From: Chelatococcus caeni
GTDB lineage: Bacteria > Pseudomonadota > Alphaproteobacteria > Rhizobiales > Beijerinckiaceae
Direction of reading: 5' to 3'
DNA length: 64,000 nt
Assembly: GCF_014196925.1 (NCBI RefSeq)
Contig: NZ_JACIEN010000002.1
Span: forward strand, 620,001-684,000
Shown: positions 1 through 8,729 of the stretch, one piece after another
Layout: each line of letters opens with the position of its first letter
Position numbering within the stretch: the first letter of the stretch is position 1
Notes under the pieces: model-generated
Databases searched by the model: none
What the model was told of the DNA's origin: nothing
What the model saw: only the letters and a program-made list of their open reading frames with translations
Position numbers and translations under genes: made by a program

Positions 1-330
1 ATGACGTATTTCACCCTCGGGCGTTGGGGTTCGGTCATGATACGCTCACACTAACTCGACTGACCAACGTCGAGAGGGAGCTTAGACCTGCGTGATTTAA
101 GATTTGCCTAAAGCAAAAGCTGCAGCGCATCCTCGTCGGTGATGCCGTCACGACGCTGCGAAGGCGGCAGGAATTGCCGGCTTCCAAGCCTGCAGGGCAG
201 CCGCCGCCGCAAAGCCGACACACGGCCCGCCTAAGGGGAACACCGGGTTTTACTGCGCTTGCCGGGCATTATATGTATGCCCAAGCCAGCTGCACCTCCG
301 CCTTGCCGGGCGGGGAGGAGAGGATGAGCC
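1..330. other. Leader region with no supported gene
   Basis: I see no convincing gene here. Short open frames exist on both strands, but none has a recognisable product or a good ribosome site. The stretch ends in the 5' leader of mnmA and probably holds its promoter, which I could not place with confidence. Confidence 0.4.
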
Positions 331-1503
331 ATGCTCAACAGCCTTGATCTCGCCAAGCCACCCGCCGAGACGCGCGTGGTCGTCGCCATGTCGGGCGGGG
401 TCGATTCCTCCGTCGTCGCCGCGATGATGAAGCGCGACGGCTACGATGTCATCGGCATCACCTTGCAGCTCTACGACCACGGCGCCGCAGTCCACCGCCG
501 GGGGGCCTGCTGCGCCGGCCAGGACATCCATGATGCGCGCCGGGTCGCCGAGCGGCTCGGCATCGCCCACTACGTCCTCGACTACGAGTCGCGCTTCCGC
601 GACGCGGTGATCGAGCGTTTCGCCGAGAGCTACCTTGCCGGCGAGACGCCGATTCCCTGCGTCGAGTGCAACCGGTCGGTGAAGTTCGCCGACCTCCTGG
701 AGACGGCGCGCGATCTCGGCGCCGACGTGCTGGCGACCGGGCATTACGTCGCCAGCCGCCCCCTGGCGAACGGTCGCCGCGGCCTCTTCCGCGCCGCCGA
801 CCCGGAGCGCGACCAGAGCTACTTCCTCTATGCGACGACGGCCGAGCAGCTCGATTTCCTGCGTTTCCCGCTCGGCGACATGGCCAAGAGCGAGACGCGG
901 GCGCTCGCCCACGAATTCGGCCTCACGGTGGCCGACAAGGCCGACAGCCAGGACATCTGCTTCGTGCCCAACGGCCGCTACACCGATATCATCGAGCGGC
1001 TGAAGCCCGGCGCCGTGGCGCCCGGCGACATCGTGCACGTGGACGGCCGGGTGCTTGGCCGGCACGAGGGCATCATCCACTACACCGTCGGCCAGCGGCG
1101 CGGCCTCGGCCTGTCGGTCGGCGAGCCGCTGTTCGTCCTCAAGCTCGATGCGGAGAAGGGCCGGGTCATCGTCGGTCCGCGCGAGATGCTCGGCACCGAG
1201 AGCATCAGGCTGCGCGACGTCAACTGGCTTGGCCCGGTGGCGCTCGACGCGCTGCCGCCCGAGGGCCTGGAGGTGGCCGTGCGGGTGCGCTCCACGCGCC
1301 AGCCCTGCCCGGCCTTCCTGCGACGCGACGCGGAAGGTGTGGAGATCGTCCTGGCCAGCGCCGAGGAGGGGGTTGCACCCGGTCAAGCCTGTGTCATCTA
1401 CGATGGTGTAGATGGTCGTGCGCAGGTGCTGGGCGGCGGCACCATCCGCGCCACGCGTCCGGTGCCGATGCGCGAAACGCTCGGAGAGGGCGCGGTGGCC
1501 TGA
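331..1503 (+). CDS. mnmA: tRNA 2-thiouridine(34) synthase MnmA
   Basis: MnmA uses ATP to adenylate U34 of the Lys, Glu and Gln tRNAs and replaces oxygen with sulfur supplied by a persulfide relay. It acts in the cytoplasm. The 390-residue protein has the PP-loop motif SGGVDSS at residues 21-27, the catalytic cysteine region PCVECN at 109-114 and the second active cysteine in DIC at 208-210. The tRNA-binding TVGQRRGLG segment and a beta-barrel C-terminus follow. Length is normal for the family. It is host chromosome, outside the prophage, and 25 bases separate it from the next gene on the same strand. A long antisense frame over it is a coding shadow. Confidence 0.97.
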   Translation: MLNSLDLAKPPAETRVVVAMSGGVDSSVVAAMMKRDGYDVIGITLQLYDHGAAVHRRGACCAGQDIHDARRVAERLGIAHYVLDYESRFRDAVIERFAESYLAGETPIPCVECNRSVKFADLLETARDLGADVLATGHYVASRPLANGRRGLFRAADPERDQSYFLYATTAEQLDFLRFPLGDMAKSETRALAHEFGLTVADKADSQDICFVPNGRYTDIIERLKPGAVAPGDIVHVDGRVLGRHEGIIHYTVGQRRGLGLSVGEPLFVLKLDAEKGRVIVGPREMLGTESIRLRDVNWLGPVALDALPPEGLEVAVRVRSTRQPCPAFLRRDAEGVEIVLASAEEGVAPGQACVIYDGVDGRAQVLGGGTIRATRPVPMRETLGEGAVA

Positions 1504-1528
1504 CGGAGACGGTTCGACGAGGGGGACA

Positions 1529-2182
1529 ATGGCAGCGGCCGACATCAAGGGGCCCGATACGGCCTCGATGCGCAAGGCCTACGAGCGGTGGGCGCCGGTC
1601 TACGATGTCGTCTACGACAAGCTGACGGCGCCGGCGCGCCAGCGGGCGGTTGCGGCGGCGCTCGCCTGCGGTACGCGCATCCTCGAGGTGGGCGTGGGCA
1701 CCGGCCTGTCGCTCGATGCCTATCCCAAGAGCGCGCAGGTGACCGGCGTCGACCTGTCCGAACACATGCTGCGGCGGGCGCAGCAGAAGGTCGACCGGCT
1801 CGGCCTTCGCCAGGTCGAGGCGCTCGCGGTGATGGACGCCTGCCGCCTCGGCTTCCCGGACGGGACCTTCGATGCCGTGGTCTCGCAGTTCGTCATCACG
1901 CTCGTGCCCGATCCCGAGGCCGCGCTCGACGAATTCGCGCGGGTGCTGCGGCCGGGCGGCGAGATCGTCCTCGCCAATCATTTCGGTGCTGCCGGCGGCG
2001 CGCTCGCCAGCCTCGAGGAGGCGGTGGCGCCGCTCGCCAGCAAGGTGGGCTGGAGCTCGGCCTTCAAGGCGGAGCGCATCGCCCGCTGGGCGCGCTCGCG
2101 CGGGGTGGCCGAAGTCGTCTCGCTCGAGTCGGTCTTCCCCGGCGGCTTCTTCAAGGTCATGCAACTGCGCAAGTTCGCCTGA
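1529..2182 (+). CDS. PmtA-like class I SAM methyltransferase
   Basis: This 217-residue SAM-dependent methyltransferase resembles the Rhodobacter-type phosphatidylethanolamine N-methyltransferase (PmtA), which converts PE towards phosphatidylcholine at the inner membrane. The SAM-binding motif ILEVGVGTGLSL lies near residues 52-63. It is followed by the acidic GVDLS turn and the late motif VLRPGGEIVLANHF. The N-terminal YERWAPVYDVVYD segment is typical of PmtA and UbiE relatives. The ATG at 1529 follows a G-rich ribosome site and gives the usual length. The gene is host DNA between mnmA and the tRNA. The lipid substrate is inferred from family likeness; UbiE-like activity on another substrate is the alternative. 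Confidence 0.85.
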   Translation: MAAADIKGPDTASMRKAYERWAPVYDVVYDKLTAPARQRAVAAALACGTRILEVGVGTGLSLDAYPKSAQVTGVDLSEHMLRRAQQKVDRLGLRQVEALAVMDACRLGFPDGTFDAVVSQFVITLVPDPEAALDEFARVLRPGGEIVLANHFGAAGGALASLEEAVAPLASKVGWSSAFKAERIARWARSRGVAEVVSLESVFPGGFFKVMQLRKFA

Positions 2183-2196
2183 CCGTCGGGGAAGGC

Positions 2197-2215
2197 GAGA
2201 GACCGCGGGTCTCTC
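2197..2215 (+). terminator. Possible hairpin terminator after methyltransferase
   Basis: A perfect 8-bp stem (GAGAGACC / GGTCTCTC) with a 3-base loop lies 15 bases after the methyltransferase stop. No T run follows, so intrinsic termination is uncertain. It may instead block 3' decay. Confidence 0.35.
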
Positions 2216-2341
2216 CCGGCGGGCAATCCAAGGGCGCACACGCCTGCTGCACAATGCGTGGAAAGCGCGCGAGCTTCCTTGACAGCCGCCGCGCCACCTC
2301 ATTATATCCCGCCGCACGGTGCCAAGCGCCGCGCCCGAAGG

Positions 2342-2418
2342 GGCGGAGTAGCTCAGCTGGTTAGAGCAGCGGAATCATAATCCGCGTGTCGGGGGTTCGA
2401 GTCCCTCCTCCGCTACCA
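2342..2418 (+). tRNA. tRNA-Met (anticodon CAT), elongator type
   Basis: This is a full cloverleaf of 77 bases with an encoded CCA end at 2416-2418. The anticodon stem GCGGA/TCCGC closes the loop ATCATAA, so the anticodon is CAT. The T-arm carries GTTCGAGT. The overall form matches elongator tRNA-Met of alphaproteobacteria; tRNA-Ile2 with lysidine is the other CAT tRNA but looks different. The 3' end is the prophage attachment site. The last bases, from about 2409, are supplied by the element, so the tRNA stays intact after integration. Confidence 0.95.
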
Positions 2419-4006
2419 CTTCTATAGCCGAAACTCCGGATGGCCAGATCTGCTGCCCTGTCAGGGCGGTCAGTACACCCATGATCCGGATCTCATAAGG
2501 CTCGCGCGCCGCGCGCGGCATCACGATAACGCTGTCGACGACTTCGCGCAGCGGTGCGACGATCTCCCAGGGCAGTTCCTTGCTGCCGCTCATGATCATC
2601 CCGAGCTCGGCAACGTTCTGGCGATAGCGCTCGATCGCCTGGGGATGCAGCTCCACAACATTAGTGTCGCTGCCGGCAAGCCTCAGTTGTGCGTTCAGAT
2701 CCTCGCGCTCGGCCTTAAGCTCTGCCATACGCGCCGCGACGTCATCCTTTTCCACCGTGCCGTCGGCAAGGGCGTCGACGAGCCTCTTGATCGACGTGTC
2801 GACTTCGGCAAGCCGCCGTTCGACGTTGGCCCGTGAGCGGCGCGCGTCAGCTTCCAAGGCTCGCCTCTTGGCCTGATACCGCTTGAGGTAGGCCGCGATG
2901 ACGTCAGGGTCGGCGAGCTGCTGCCGAAGCGCATCCAGAACGATACGCTCGACCTTCTCGATGTAGTAGCGACCGCGATTGGAGCACGAGCCGCTCTCCT
3001 TGAACGTGCTGCAGATGATGCGCTGACCGCTACGGTCACTGCCGGAGATGACCATGCTGCCGCCGCAGCACCCGCACTTGAGAAGGCCTGAAAGCATCCT
3101 CTTTGTCCGCGGCTCTTTACGCGTCACGTCCCGCGTCCTTTCCGCCTTGCGCTGGATCGCTGCCTCTGCGTCGCCGTCCTCAACTATGCGCAGGTGAGGA
3201 GCGTCGGCATAGCGCCATTCCGATTCGGGATTGACCCGCGAGATGCGCTTGCCCGTGTCCGGGTCGAGCACCATGCGGACCCGGTTCCAGACGATCTGGC
3301 CGCGGTAGAGCGGGTTCTGGATGATGCCGTGCCCGCGCGCCTTGTTGCCGTTGATCGTCGAGGCGTTCCAGGCGCGGCCACGCGGCGGCGGAACGCCGTC
3401 CTTGTTGAGCATGGCGGCGATTGAGCGCGGCGAGGTCCCCCTGCGGTAGAGGCCGAAGATGCGGCGCACCACCTCGGCCTCTTCCGGGACGATCTCGAGC
3501 TCGCCCGGCTTGCCCGGGATCGGCCGATAGCCATATGCACGGCCGCCGGCATGCCGGCCGTCGCGGATCACGCCATCCATGCCGCGGCGCACCTTGTTCG
3601 CCAGATCGAGCAGGTAGAGGCTTCCGAGCATGCCACGCACGCCGATCTGCACCGGATCGGCCGCGCCGTCGTGCACGGCGATAATTTTCACGCCCTGGAA
3701 CGTGAGGCGCTTGTAGAGGCCGGCGAGGTCTTCCTGGTCGCGCGAGAGACGATCGAGGGCCTCGACGATCAGGATGTCGAAGGCCTGCGCACGCGAGGCC
3801 TCTATCAGGCGCATCAAGCCGTCCCGGCCGAAGATGGATGCGCCGGAGCGCGCCCGGTCGTGGAACGTGGCGACAACTTCGTACCCACTGCGCTCGGCGA
3901 AGGTACGGCAGAGCGCCACCTGGTCGTCGATGGACCGGTCCCGCTGAAGGTCAGTCGAGAACCGGGCGTAGACGGCGGCGCGGGTTCCTCGAGCGTGTCT
4001 GGTCAT
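2375..4006 (-). CDS. int: Large serine recombinase, phage integrase
   Basis: This enzyme integrates and excises the prophage by a serine-linked double-strand exchange. Its 543 residues show a resolvase domain (about 9-155) with the nucleophile Ser17 in YARFST, and a recombinase domain (about 160-290). A zinc ribbon with Cys311, Cys313/314, Cys333 and Cys342 follows, then a coiled coil (about 370-445). The frame runs into the tRNA: residues 530-533 (VVAE) come from the att core and the last ten, ending PPTRGL, from host tRNA DNA. In the excised circle the same frame would continue into 63061-62957 and give a 567-residue protein with a different tail. A secretion of early-left genes lies upstream on the same strand. 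Confidence 0.96.
   Translation of the reverse strand: MTRHARGTRAAVYARFSTDLQRDRSIDDQVALCRTFAERSGYEVVATFHDRARSGASIFGRDGLMRLIEASRAQAFDILIVEALDRLSRDQEDLAGLYKRLTFQGVKIIAVHDGAADPVQIGVRGMLGSLYLLDLANKVRRGMDGVIRDGRHAGGRAYGYRPIPGKPGELEIVPEEAEVVRRIFGLYRRGTSPRSIAAMLNKDGVPPPRGRAWNASTINGNKARGHGIIQNPLYRGQIVWNRVRMVLDPDTGKRISRVNPESEWRYADAPHLRIVEDGDAEAAIQRKAERTRDVTRKEPRTKRMLSGLLKCGCCGGSMVISGSDRSGQRIICSTFKESGSCSNRGRYYIEKVERIVLDALRQQLADPDVIAAYLKRYQAKRRALEADARRSRANVERRLAEVDTSIKRLVDALADGTVEKDDVAARMAELKAEREDLNAQLRLAGSDTNVVELHPQAIERYRQNVAELGMIMSGSKELPWEIVAPLREVVDSVIVMPRAAREPYEIRIMGVLTALTGQQIWPSGVSAIEVVAEEGLEPPTRGL
2407..2432. other. Left attachment site (attL)
   Basis: It contains the 13-base core at 2407-2419, which is the end of the tRNA, and the phage half-arm CTATAGCCGAA at 2422-2432. 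That arm is the exact reverse complement of TTCGGCTATAG at 63037-63047 beside attR. Rejoined, the two arms flank the core 28 bases apart, making a 50-base attP. The centre of symmetry falls on CC at 2407-2408. Confidence 0.8.
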
Positions 4007-4175
4007 TGGGGCTACCCTTGCCTAGCGCCGCCTCGTGGTCGATCAGAGCTTGCCGATCGGCGAGCGCCTCCACGAACCTGATCAAAGCGGCCTTTGCCTT
4101 GGCGCGCAATTCGGGATCGAGGGATGGACCAGACGTTGTCCCCGGCGGCAGAGCCGCTGTGGATTTCGTCGTCAT
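3951..4175 (-). CDS. Small protein upstream of integrase, unknown function
   Basis: This 74-residue frame overlaps the start of int by 56 bases. Its middle, LRAKAKAALIRFVEALADRQ, looks like a real amphipathic helix and resembles small proteins often found just before serine recombinases in rhizobial elements. An AAAGG about ten bases upstream could serve as ribosome site. The C-terminus is basic and lies over the int start. I do not recognise a function; a recombination directionality factor is one possibility by position and size only. Confidence 0.45.
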   Translation of the reverse strand: MTTKSTAALPPGTTSGPSLDPELRAKAKAALIRFVEALADRQALIDHEAALGKGSPNDQTRSRNPRRRLRPVLD

Positions 4176-4235
4176 TCAAGGGAGGCCTTTCCGCTCCGCA
4201 CATCTGGCGAGCTCTTCTTTGCAGGTGGGGAAGGG

Positions 4236-4706
4236 TCATGTGGTGGCGCTGCACCAGTCGATGCGCCGTGGGCAGCGGCCGCGCGGGCAATCATAGGGCA
4301 CGGCATGACCGGCACGGATCATGATCGCGGCGACGTCGCGGCCGTCGATGTAGACCCGTGCGAGGGTGCGGCGATAGCGATCGCGGCCCTGCCGGCGGAT
4401 GGTGACGGTGCCGCCGGTGAGCAGGCGCCGCAGGTGGGCGGTGGCCCGGTGGCCCCGCTGCCGCTCGCTGTCGCACCGCGCCTGGTACGTCTCTGGCGCG
4501 TCGAGGCCGACGATGCGGATGCGCTCGTCGTCGACGTGGATCGTGTCGCCGTCGACGGCCACGATGAGCGGCTCGGCGCCCCACGCGCGCTCGGCAAGGA
4601 GCGCCAGCACGATCCCGAGCAGGCAGGCTGCGATCACGACGAGGCAGCCGGTGCGCATGCGCTCCTGCACCTCTCGCGGTGGGATGGGATCCGGCCTCTC
4701 AGCCAT
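4236..4706 (-). CDS. Membrane-anchored thermonuclease (SNase-like)
   Basis: This 156-residue protein belongs to the staphylococcal nuclease family, which cuts DNA or RNA with a calcium-dependent site. A hydrophobic segment at about 20-43 is a signal peptide or membrane anchor, so the nuclease should act outside the cytoplasm. The fold motifs are visible: VDGDTIHV, then IRIVGLDAPET with the first catalytic Arg/Asp region, and RDRYRRTLARVYIDGRDV with the second Arg. Cysteines near the end may form disulfides. Its start overlaps the stop of the next upstream gene. It may degrade extracellular or incoming DNA; that role is inferred. Confidence 0.88.
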   Translation of the reverse strand: MAERPDPIPPREVQERMRTGCLVVIAACLLGIVLALLAERAWGAEPLIVAVDGDTIHVDDERIRIVGLDAPETYQARCDSERQRGHRATAHLRRLLTGGTVTIRRQGRDRYRRTLARVYIDGRDVAAIMIRAGHAVPYDCPRGRCPRRIDWCSATT

Positions 4707-4908
4707 CCTGCGTCTCCCTGAGGACGGCGGCCCGCAGCTTCTCGGCGAAAGCGGCCGTGCACCAAATGACGTTGCCTTTTATCGCGACGGAGTTGTTCGT
4801 AATCTCTATGCTCTCGCCCGAGCGCTCATCCATGACAGTCGTGCCCGACGGCACCAGGTAGACGTGCATGCCGCGGAGGGGCCCGGCATAAGTGGCGACT
4901 TCACTCAT
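4699..4908 (-). CDS. Hypothetical protein, 69 residues
   Basis: I do not recognise this protein. It is mostly beta-like with one cysteine and a helical C-terminus, and has no membrane segment. It overlaps both neighbours by a few bases, so it is clearly part of the overlapping early-left transcription unit. Confidence 0.65.
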   Translation of the reverse strand: MSEVATYAGPLRGMHVYLVPSGTTVMDERSGESIEITNNSVAIKGNVIWCTAAFAEKLRAAVLRETQDG

Positions 4909-5233
4909 CTCGTCCCTCCTTCAGGGCGGCGAGCTTTCCCCGGAGTTCATCTCGGCGTTTCGTGGCGAAATGGCATTCGGTGAAAGCCGAGCACCGGGGC
5001 GCGTCGCCTGACGGTCCTTGGCTGCGCCCGTTTACATTCCGTTCGCGCGGGCATTCCCGGCTCTTCATCCACTTCGAACAATCGACGCACCGTGTGCCGA
5101 TGCGGACGATGTCTGTGGAGATGCGGCGGATCTGATCTTGCCGCTGGACATGTGCCGAGAACGCGGCGGCCCATGCCCAAACCTCGCGACCATCCGATGA
5201 GATGTGTTCTGGCAATTTGGGAGCGTTTGTCAT
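4901..5233 (-). CDS. Cysteine-containing hypothetical protein
   Basis: This is a 110-residue soluble protein I do not recognise. The middle has CVDCSKW, then a single Cys in RECPRE and further Cys in PRCSAFTEC. That spacing could bind zinc or an Fe-S cluster. A helical region lies at each end. It overlaps both neighbours by 4-8 bases, typical of translational coupling in this operon. Confidence 0.65.
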   Translation of the reverse strand: MTNAPKLPEHISSDGREVWAWAAAFSAHVQRQDQIRRISTDIVRIGTRCVDCSKWMKSRECPRERNVNGRSQGPSGDAPRCSAFTECHFATKRRDELRGKLAALKEGRDE

Positions 5234-6195
5234 CGCCCCAACTCCGGTGCAGCGAGATGCGGAGGAATCACGCCATTGACTTGATCGCCCTCGGTGACGA
5301 AGCGGATAAGCATCGCCAACAGCTGCACGATTTCATCTTCAACCTCGTACCAGTTCATGCGCCCTTCGGCGTAGTGGACTGCGCCCCGAACGACCTCTCC
5401 GGCCTCCTCCGCGATTTTCAGCGTCACATAGTTGGGCTGCGGGTACTTCGCCGACGCCTTGACGGCAGCCTCGTGCGCTCTACCGATCAGTTCGGCGATG
5501 TAATCGTCACCGCGCAGGGTCGCCAGCTCCGACATGAATGTCCTGATGCCTTCGCGGTTCGCCATGTCGGTGTAGCCCCAGTTCAGGAGCTCATCAGCGA
5601 TGCCGTCCAGGACCAATTCCGGATCGCTCACACCATCCGCGCTGTCATAGAGGCCGCAGCCGGTATGAATCGCGCGCCCGCAAGACGGGCACTCCGCCGG
5701 TAAGTTGTCCGGAGAGCCGTGCATAGGACACCTAGGCGACGCCACCGGCTCAGCGGCCGGCGCGGCGACAAGAGCCGAACGGATGCGGCGCTCGTAGTCC
5801 GCTTGGGCGGCGGCTTTGGCGGCTTCTAGCGAGGGAAAATCATGACCGACGCAACGCCACGTCTCGCCATTGAGATACGCGACGTAGTTTTCGCCAAATC
5901 CGTGCGGGGCAAGCCATGAGTTATCCCGCCACGTGCTCGCGTGCCACTCCAGCGGCTTCACGGCCACCGGCGCTGGCGGGGCGGTGTAGAGCGGTTCCGC
6001 GTCCCATGCCGATGGTTTGCGTTCGTCCGCAATCCAGCCGCCTTTGGGTCCGCGCCATCTCCACATAGCTGGGTCGGCCGGCGCGGCGCGGAGAGCGGCG
6101 AGTTCCTCCCTCAGTCTTTTTGCCTCCTCTGCTTCGGAGAGGAGGGCGTCGTACTCGGCGCCTGAAAGCGTCACAACGTCGTGTTCACGGCTCAT
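5230..6195 (-). CDS. MazG-like protein with variable N-terminal part
   Basis: The C-terminal third of this 321-residue protein reads as a MazG-like all-alpha NTP pyrophosphohydrolase domain. It has KIAEEAGEVVRGAVHYAEGR, then EVEDEIVQLLAMLIRF, which holds the acidic metal-binding residues. Such enzymes remove unusual nucleotides or lower alarmone-type signals. The N-terminus has a short coiled coil (10-40), a segment with paired Trp residues and a Cys4-like cluster (CPMHGSPDNLPAECPSC), so it is a composite. It overlaps the gene after it by 4 bases. The substrate is unknown. Confidence 0.75.
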   Translation of the reverse strand: MSREHDVVTLSGAEYDALLSEAEEAKRLREELAALRAAPADPAMWRWRGPKGGWIADERKPSAWDAEPLYTAPPAPVAVKPLEWHASTWRDNSWLAPHGFGENYVAYLNGETWRCVGHDFPSLEAAKAAAQADYERRIRSALVAAPAAEPVASPRCPMHGSPDNLPAECPSCGRAIHTGCGLYDSADGVSDPELVLDGIADELLNWGYTDMANREGIRTFMSELATLRGDDYIAELIGRAHEAAVKASAKYPQPNYVTLKIAEEAGEVVRGAVHYAEGRMNWYEVEDEIVQLLAMLIRFVTEGDQVNGVIPPHLAAPELGR

Positions 6196-6196
6196 C

Positions 6197-6880
6197 TCAC
6201 CCCTCCATGGCGTCGATATTGGCGAGGACGGGCCGGAAGCCGTAGACGGCCACCCAGGGGTTTGCCTCCCATGAGCCGGGGCCGTGGAGGCTGTTCCAGA
6301 GAGTCATGAACCAGACGCGAGGGCTATTCGCCACGCTCGCCGGCATCCCCTCGGCCATCGCATCGGCTTCGCTGATGTCGTTCAGGCGCTCGACGCGCAC
6401 GTCGGTCACGAGGAGCGTGATGCGGCTCGCCCATCTCGGCATGAAGCGGGCGTGGCGGTAGCGACCGAGGTTCTTGGGCCTGCTGCTCTCGGATGCGGGC
6501 CATTCAGATGTGCGACGGTATCCTTCGGACGCCTCGCTCGATCCGCCAGCCCCGTATATTACAATCGCATCAGTCCGGAGATCGCGCGGCGGGAGTTTGT
6601 CGACACCGGCCCATACTCGCCACGCCTCCTTCACCCAGAGGCGGTCTCCGGCGCGCGGCTTGCGGTGTAGATTAAGCAGGCCACGGTCGGTGATGCAGAT
6701 GCGCCCGCCGACAACGCCGCTGGCATTCCAGCAACGGAGCCCATCGCCCGGGTGGGGGAAGTCATAGGGCTGCGGCTTCAACACCCGCCGCGTCTGCGTC
6801 TTGCCCGTGCCGGGCTGCTCGATCTCGCGCAGGATCGCGCGGACCATGGGCGGGGAGAACGGGATCGGGCGGTCAGTCAT
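6197..6880 (-). CDS. ASCH-domain-like phage protein
   Basis: This 227-residue protein matches a common prophage family with an ASCH-like fold, a beta-barrel thought to bind RNA or nucleotides. Telling segments are RPIPFSPPMVRAIL near the start, KTQTRRVLKPQP, GDRLWVKEAW, then MPRWASRITLLVTDVRVERLNDI and NPWVAVYGF at the end. The ATG at 6880 is preferred over an upstream one because it begins the conserved block. The start overlaps the HNH gene by 8 bases. Older annotations call it a morphogenetic protein, without good support. Confidence 0.75.
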   Translation of the reverse strand: MTDRPIPFSPPMVRAILREIEQPGTGKTQTRRVLKPQPYDFPHPGDGLRCWNASGVVGGRICITDRGLLNLHRKPRAGDRLWVKEAWRVWAGVDKLPPRDLRTDAIVIYGAGGSSEASEGYRRTSEWPASESSRPKNLGRYRHARFMPRWASRITLLVTDVRVERLNDISEADAMAEGMPASVANSPRVWFMTLWNSLHGPGSWEANPWVAVYGFRPVLANIDAMEG

Positions 6881-7251
6881 TGGCCCGCGCCTCCGAAATG
6901 TCGTTGTGCTCACGGCCGTCGAGGAGGCGGCGGGGGAGCAACCGCCCTGTCACTCGGCACCGGCGGCCATCTTCGGCGAGGTGATGCGCGTTGTGGGCGC
7001 GACGCTTCATCAGCTCCAGATTTGCAATCCGGTTGTCCGTCTTGTCCCCATTGCGATGATGAAGGATCTCGTCGCGCTTCGGACGCGGACTGCCTGCAGC
7101 GCACCAGACCACAAGATGCTCGTAGGCCCAGCCGTTCGGATCGGCCAAGGGGTGTCCTTTTCCGACCCTCACCTTGACGTAGCCATTGCTCCCGACACGG
7201 CTACCCGGCTTCCATCGGTGTTGTTGCGAAGCCTTCGGGTGGTTGTTGTGC

Positions 7252-7265
<14 letters not shown>
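6873..7265 (-). CDS. HNH endonuclease
   Basis: This 130-residue protein has the HNH_3-type core: WAYEHLVVWCAAGSPRPKRDEILHHRNGDKTDNRIANLELM. The catalytic His pair is in ILHHRNGDKTDNR, and NLELM completes the motif. It is a free-standing phage nuclease, either homing or helping DNA processing. Its start overlaps the DUF5131 gene by 14 bases. It is far from the terminase, so a packaging role is less likely than for HNH genes next to cos sites. Confidence 0.85.
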
Positions 7266-7995
<730 letters not shown>

Positions 7996-8007
7996 GACGT
8001 CGGCCCT

Positions 8008-8433
8008 CTACTGCATGACCGAGAAGCAATTCGGCGTCGTGCACTGGGCGTGCAGATGGCCGTTGCGCGGGGATCGGGACCAATGCACCCGGCCGACCTT
8101 GCAGGCTGGGCAATCGATCACGCCGCCCTGGCCCTTCGGGATCGCCGGCATGACGATACGGACCCGCTCAAGGCTTTCATTGACCCATGCGCGCCAGGCT
8201 GCGCGCTCCTCATCGGTGTAGTCTTCGCGCAGTGGGCAATCGATCCTTGCGCGGAACTGGCTGCCAGCCGGCAGGCAAGGACTGGCTTCGCCCGGTCCCG
8301 AGATGTCGATCCCCCTGGCGCATCGCGGGCCGGTGCCGGAGAGGAACCCGTCGAGATCGAAGCTGTAGTGCCGGCAGTGGTCGCTTGTGCAAATCGGCGG
8401 CGAGAAATCAGGGATGGTCTTGATGTCGCTCAT
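8008..8433 (-). CDS. Cysteine-rich hypothetical protein
   Basis: This 141-residue protein starts at the ATG that overlaps the stop of the upstream zinc-ribbon gene (ATGA). The C-terminal half has a likely zinc knuckle: IDCPACKVGRVHW, then a second Cys pair in CTTPNC. The N-terminus has further scattered cysteines and His. I do not recognise a function; nucleic-acid binding is the usual role of such small zinc proteins. Confidence 0.7.
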   Translation of the reverse strand: MSDIKTIPDFSPPICTSDHCRHYSFDLDGFLSGTGPRCARGIDISGPGEASPCLPAGSQFRARIDCPLREDYTDEERAAWRAWVNESLERVRIVMPAIPKGQGGVIDCPACKVGRVHWSRSPRNGHLHAQCTTPNCFSVMQ

Positions 8434-8729
8434 GGCCGTTCGCCCTCCCATCCGCATTCGGAGCAATAGAGGTGCGCGCTCAGGCAGTAGCCGCAGGGGG
8501 CGTGTCCCCGATGGCACGAGCAGCCCCCCATTTCTTCGTCCTGGCGCCATTCGAGGCCGATGGTCCGGCAATGCGGGCACGGGCCGCCCTCGTCGGGCTC
8601 CTCGTTCTGTGCCGGTTCGGGCGCCGGGCCTGAGGCGCTCCAGCCGCAGGCGGTGCATCGGATCCCGGTCGGTGCCAGGATGCTGCCGGTCCATTGGACG
8701 GTGTCGGTGTTGCAGTGGGCGCAGATCAT
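8430..8729 (-). CDS. Multi-zinc-ribbon small protein
   Basis: This is a 99-residue protein with CAHC near the N-terminus, CTAC at about 32-35, CPHC at about 52-55 and CGYC/CSEC later. That gives at least two zinc ribbons. A proline- and glutamate-rich linker separates them. Function is unknown. The gene overlaps both the methyltransferase stop side and the next gene, so the three are coupled. Confidence 0.75.
   Translation of the reverse strand: MICAHCNTDTVQWTGSILAPTGIRCTACGWSASGPAPEPAQNEEPDEGGPCPHCRTIGLEWRQDEEMGGCSCHRGHAPCGYCLSAHLYCSECGWEGERP

Noticed and set aside
35-223. 62-codon minus-strand frame before mnmA
   Set aside because: No ribosome site, no recognisable protein pattern.
250-1575. 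441-codon open frame antisense to mnmA
   Set aside because: It is His/Ala/Arg/Val-rich and mirrors mnmA codon bias; mnmA itself is certain.
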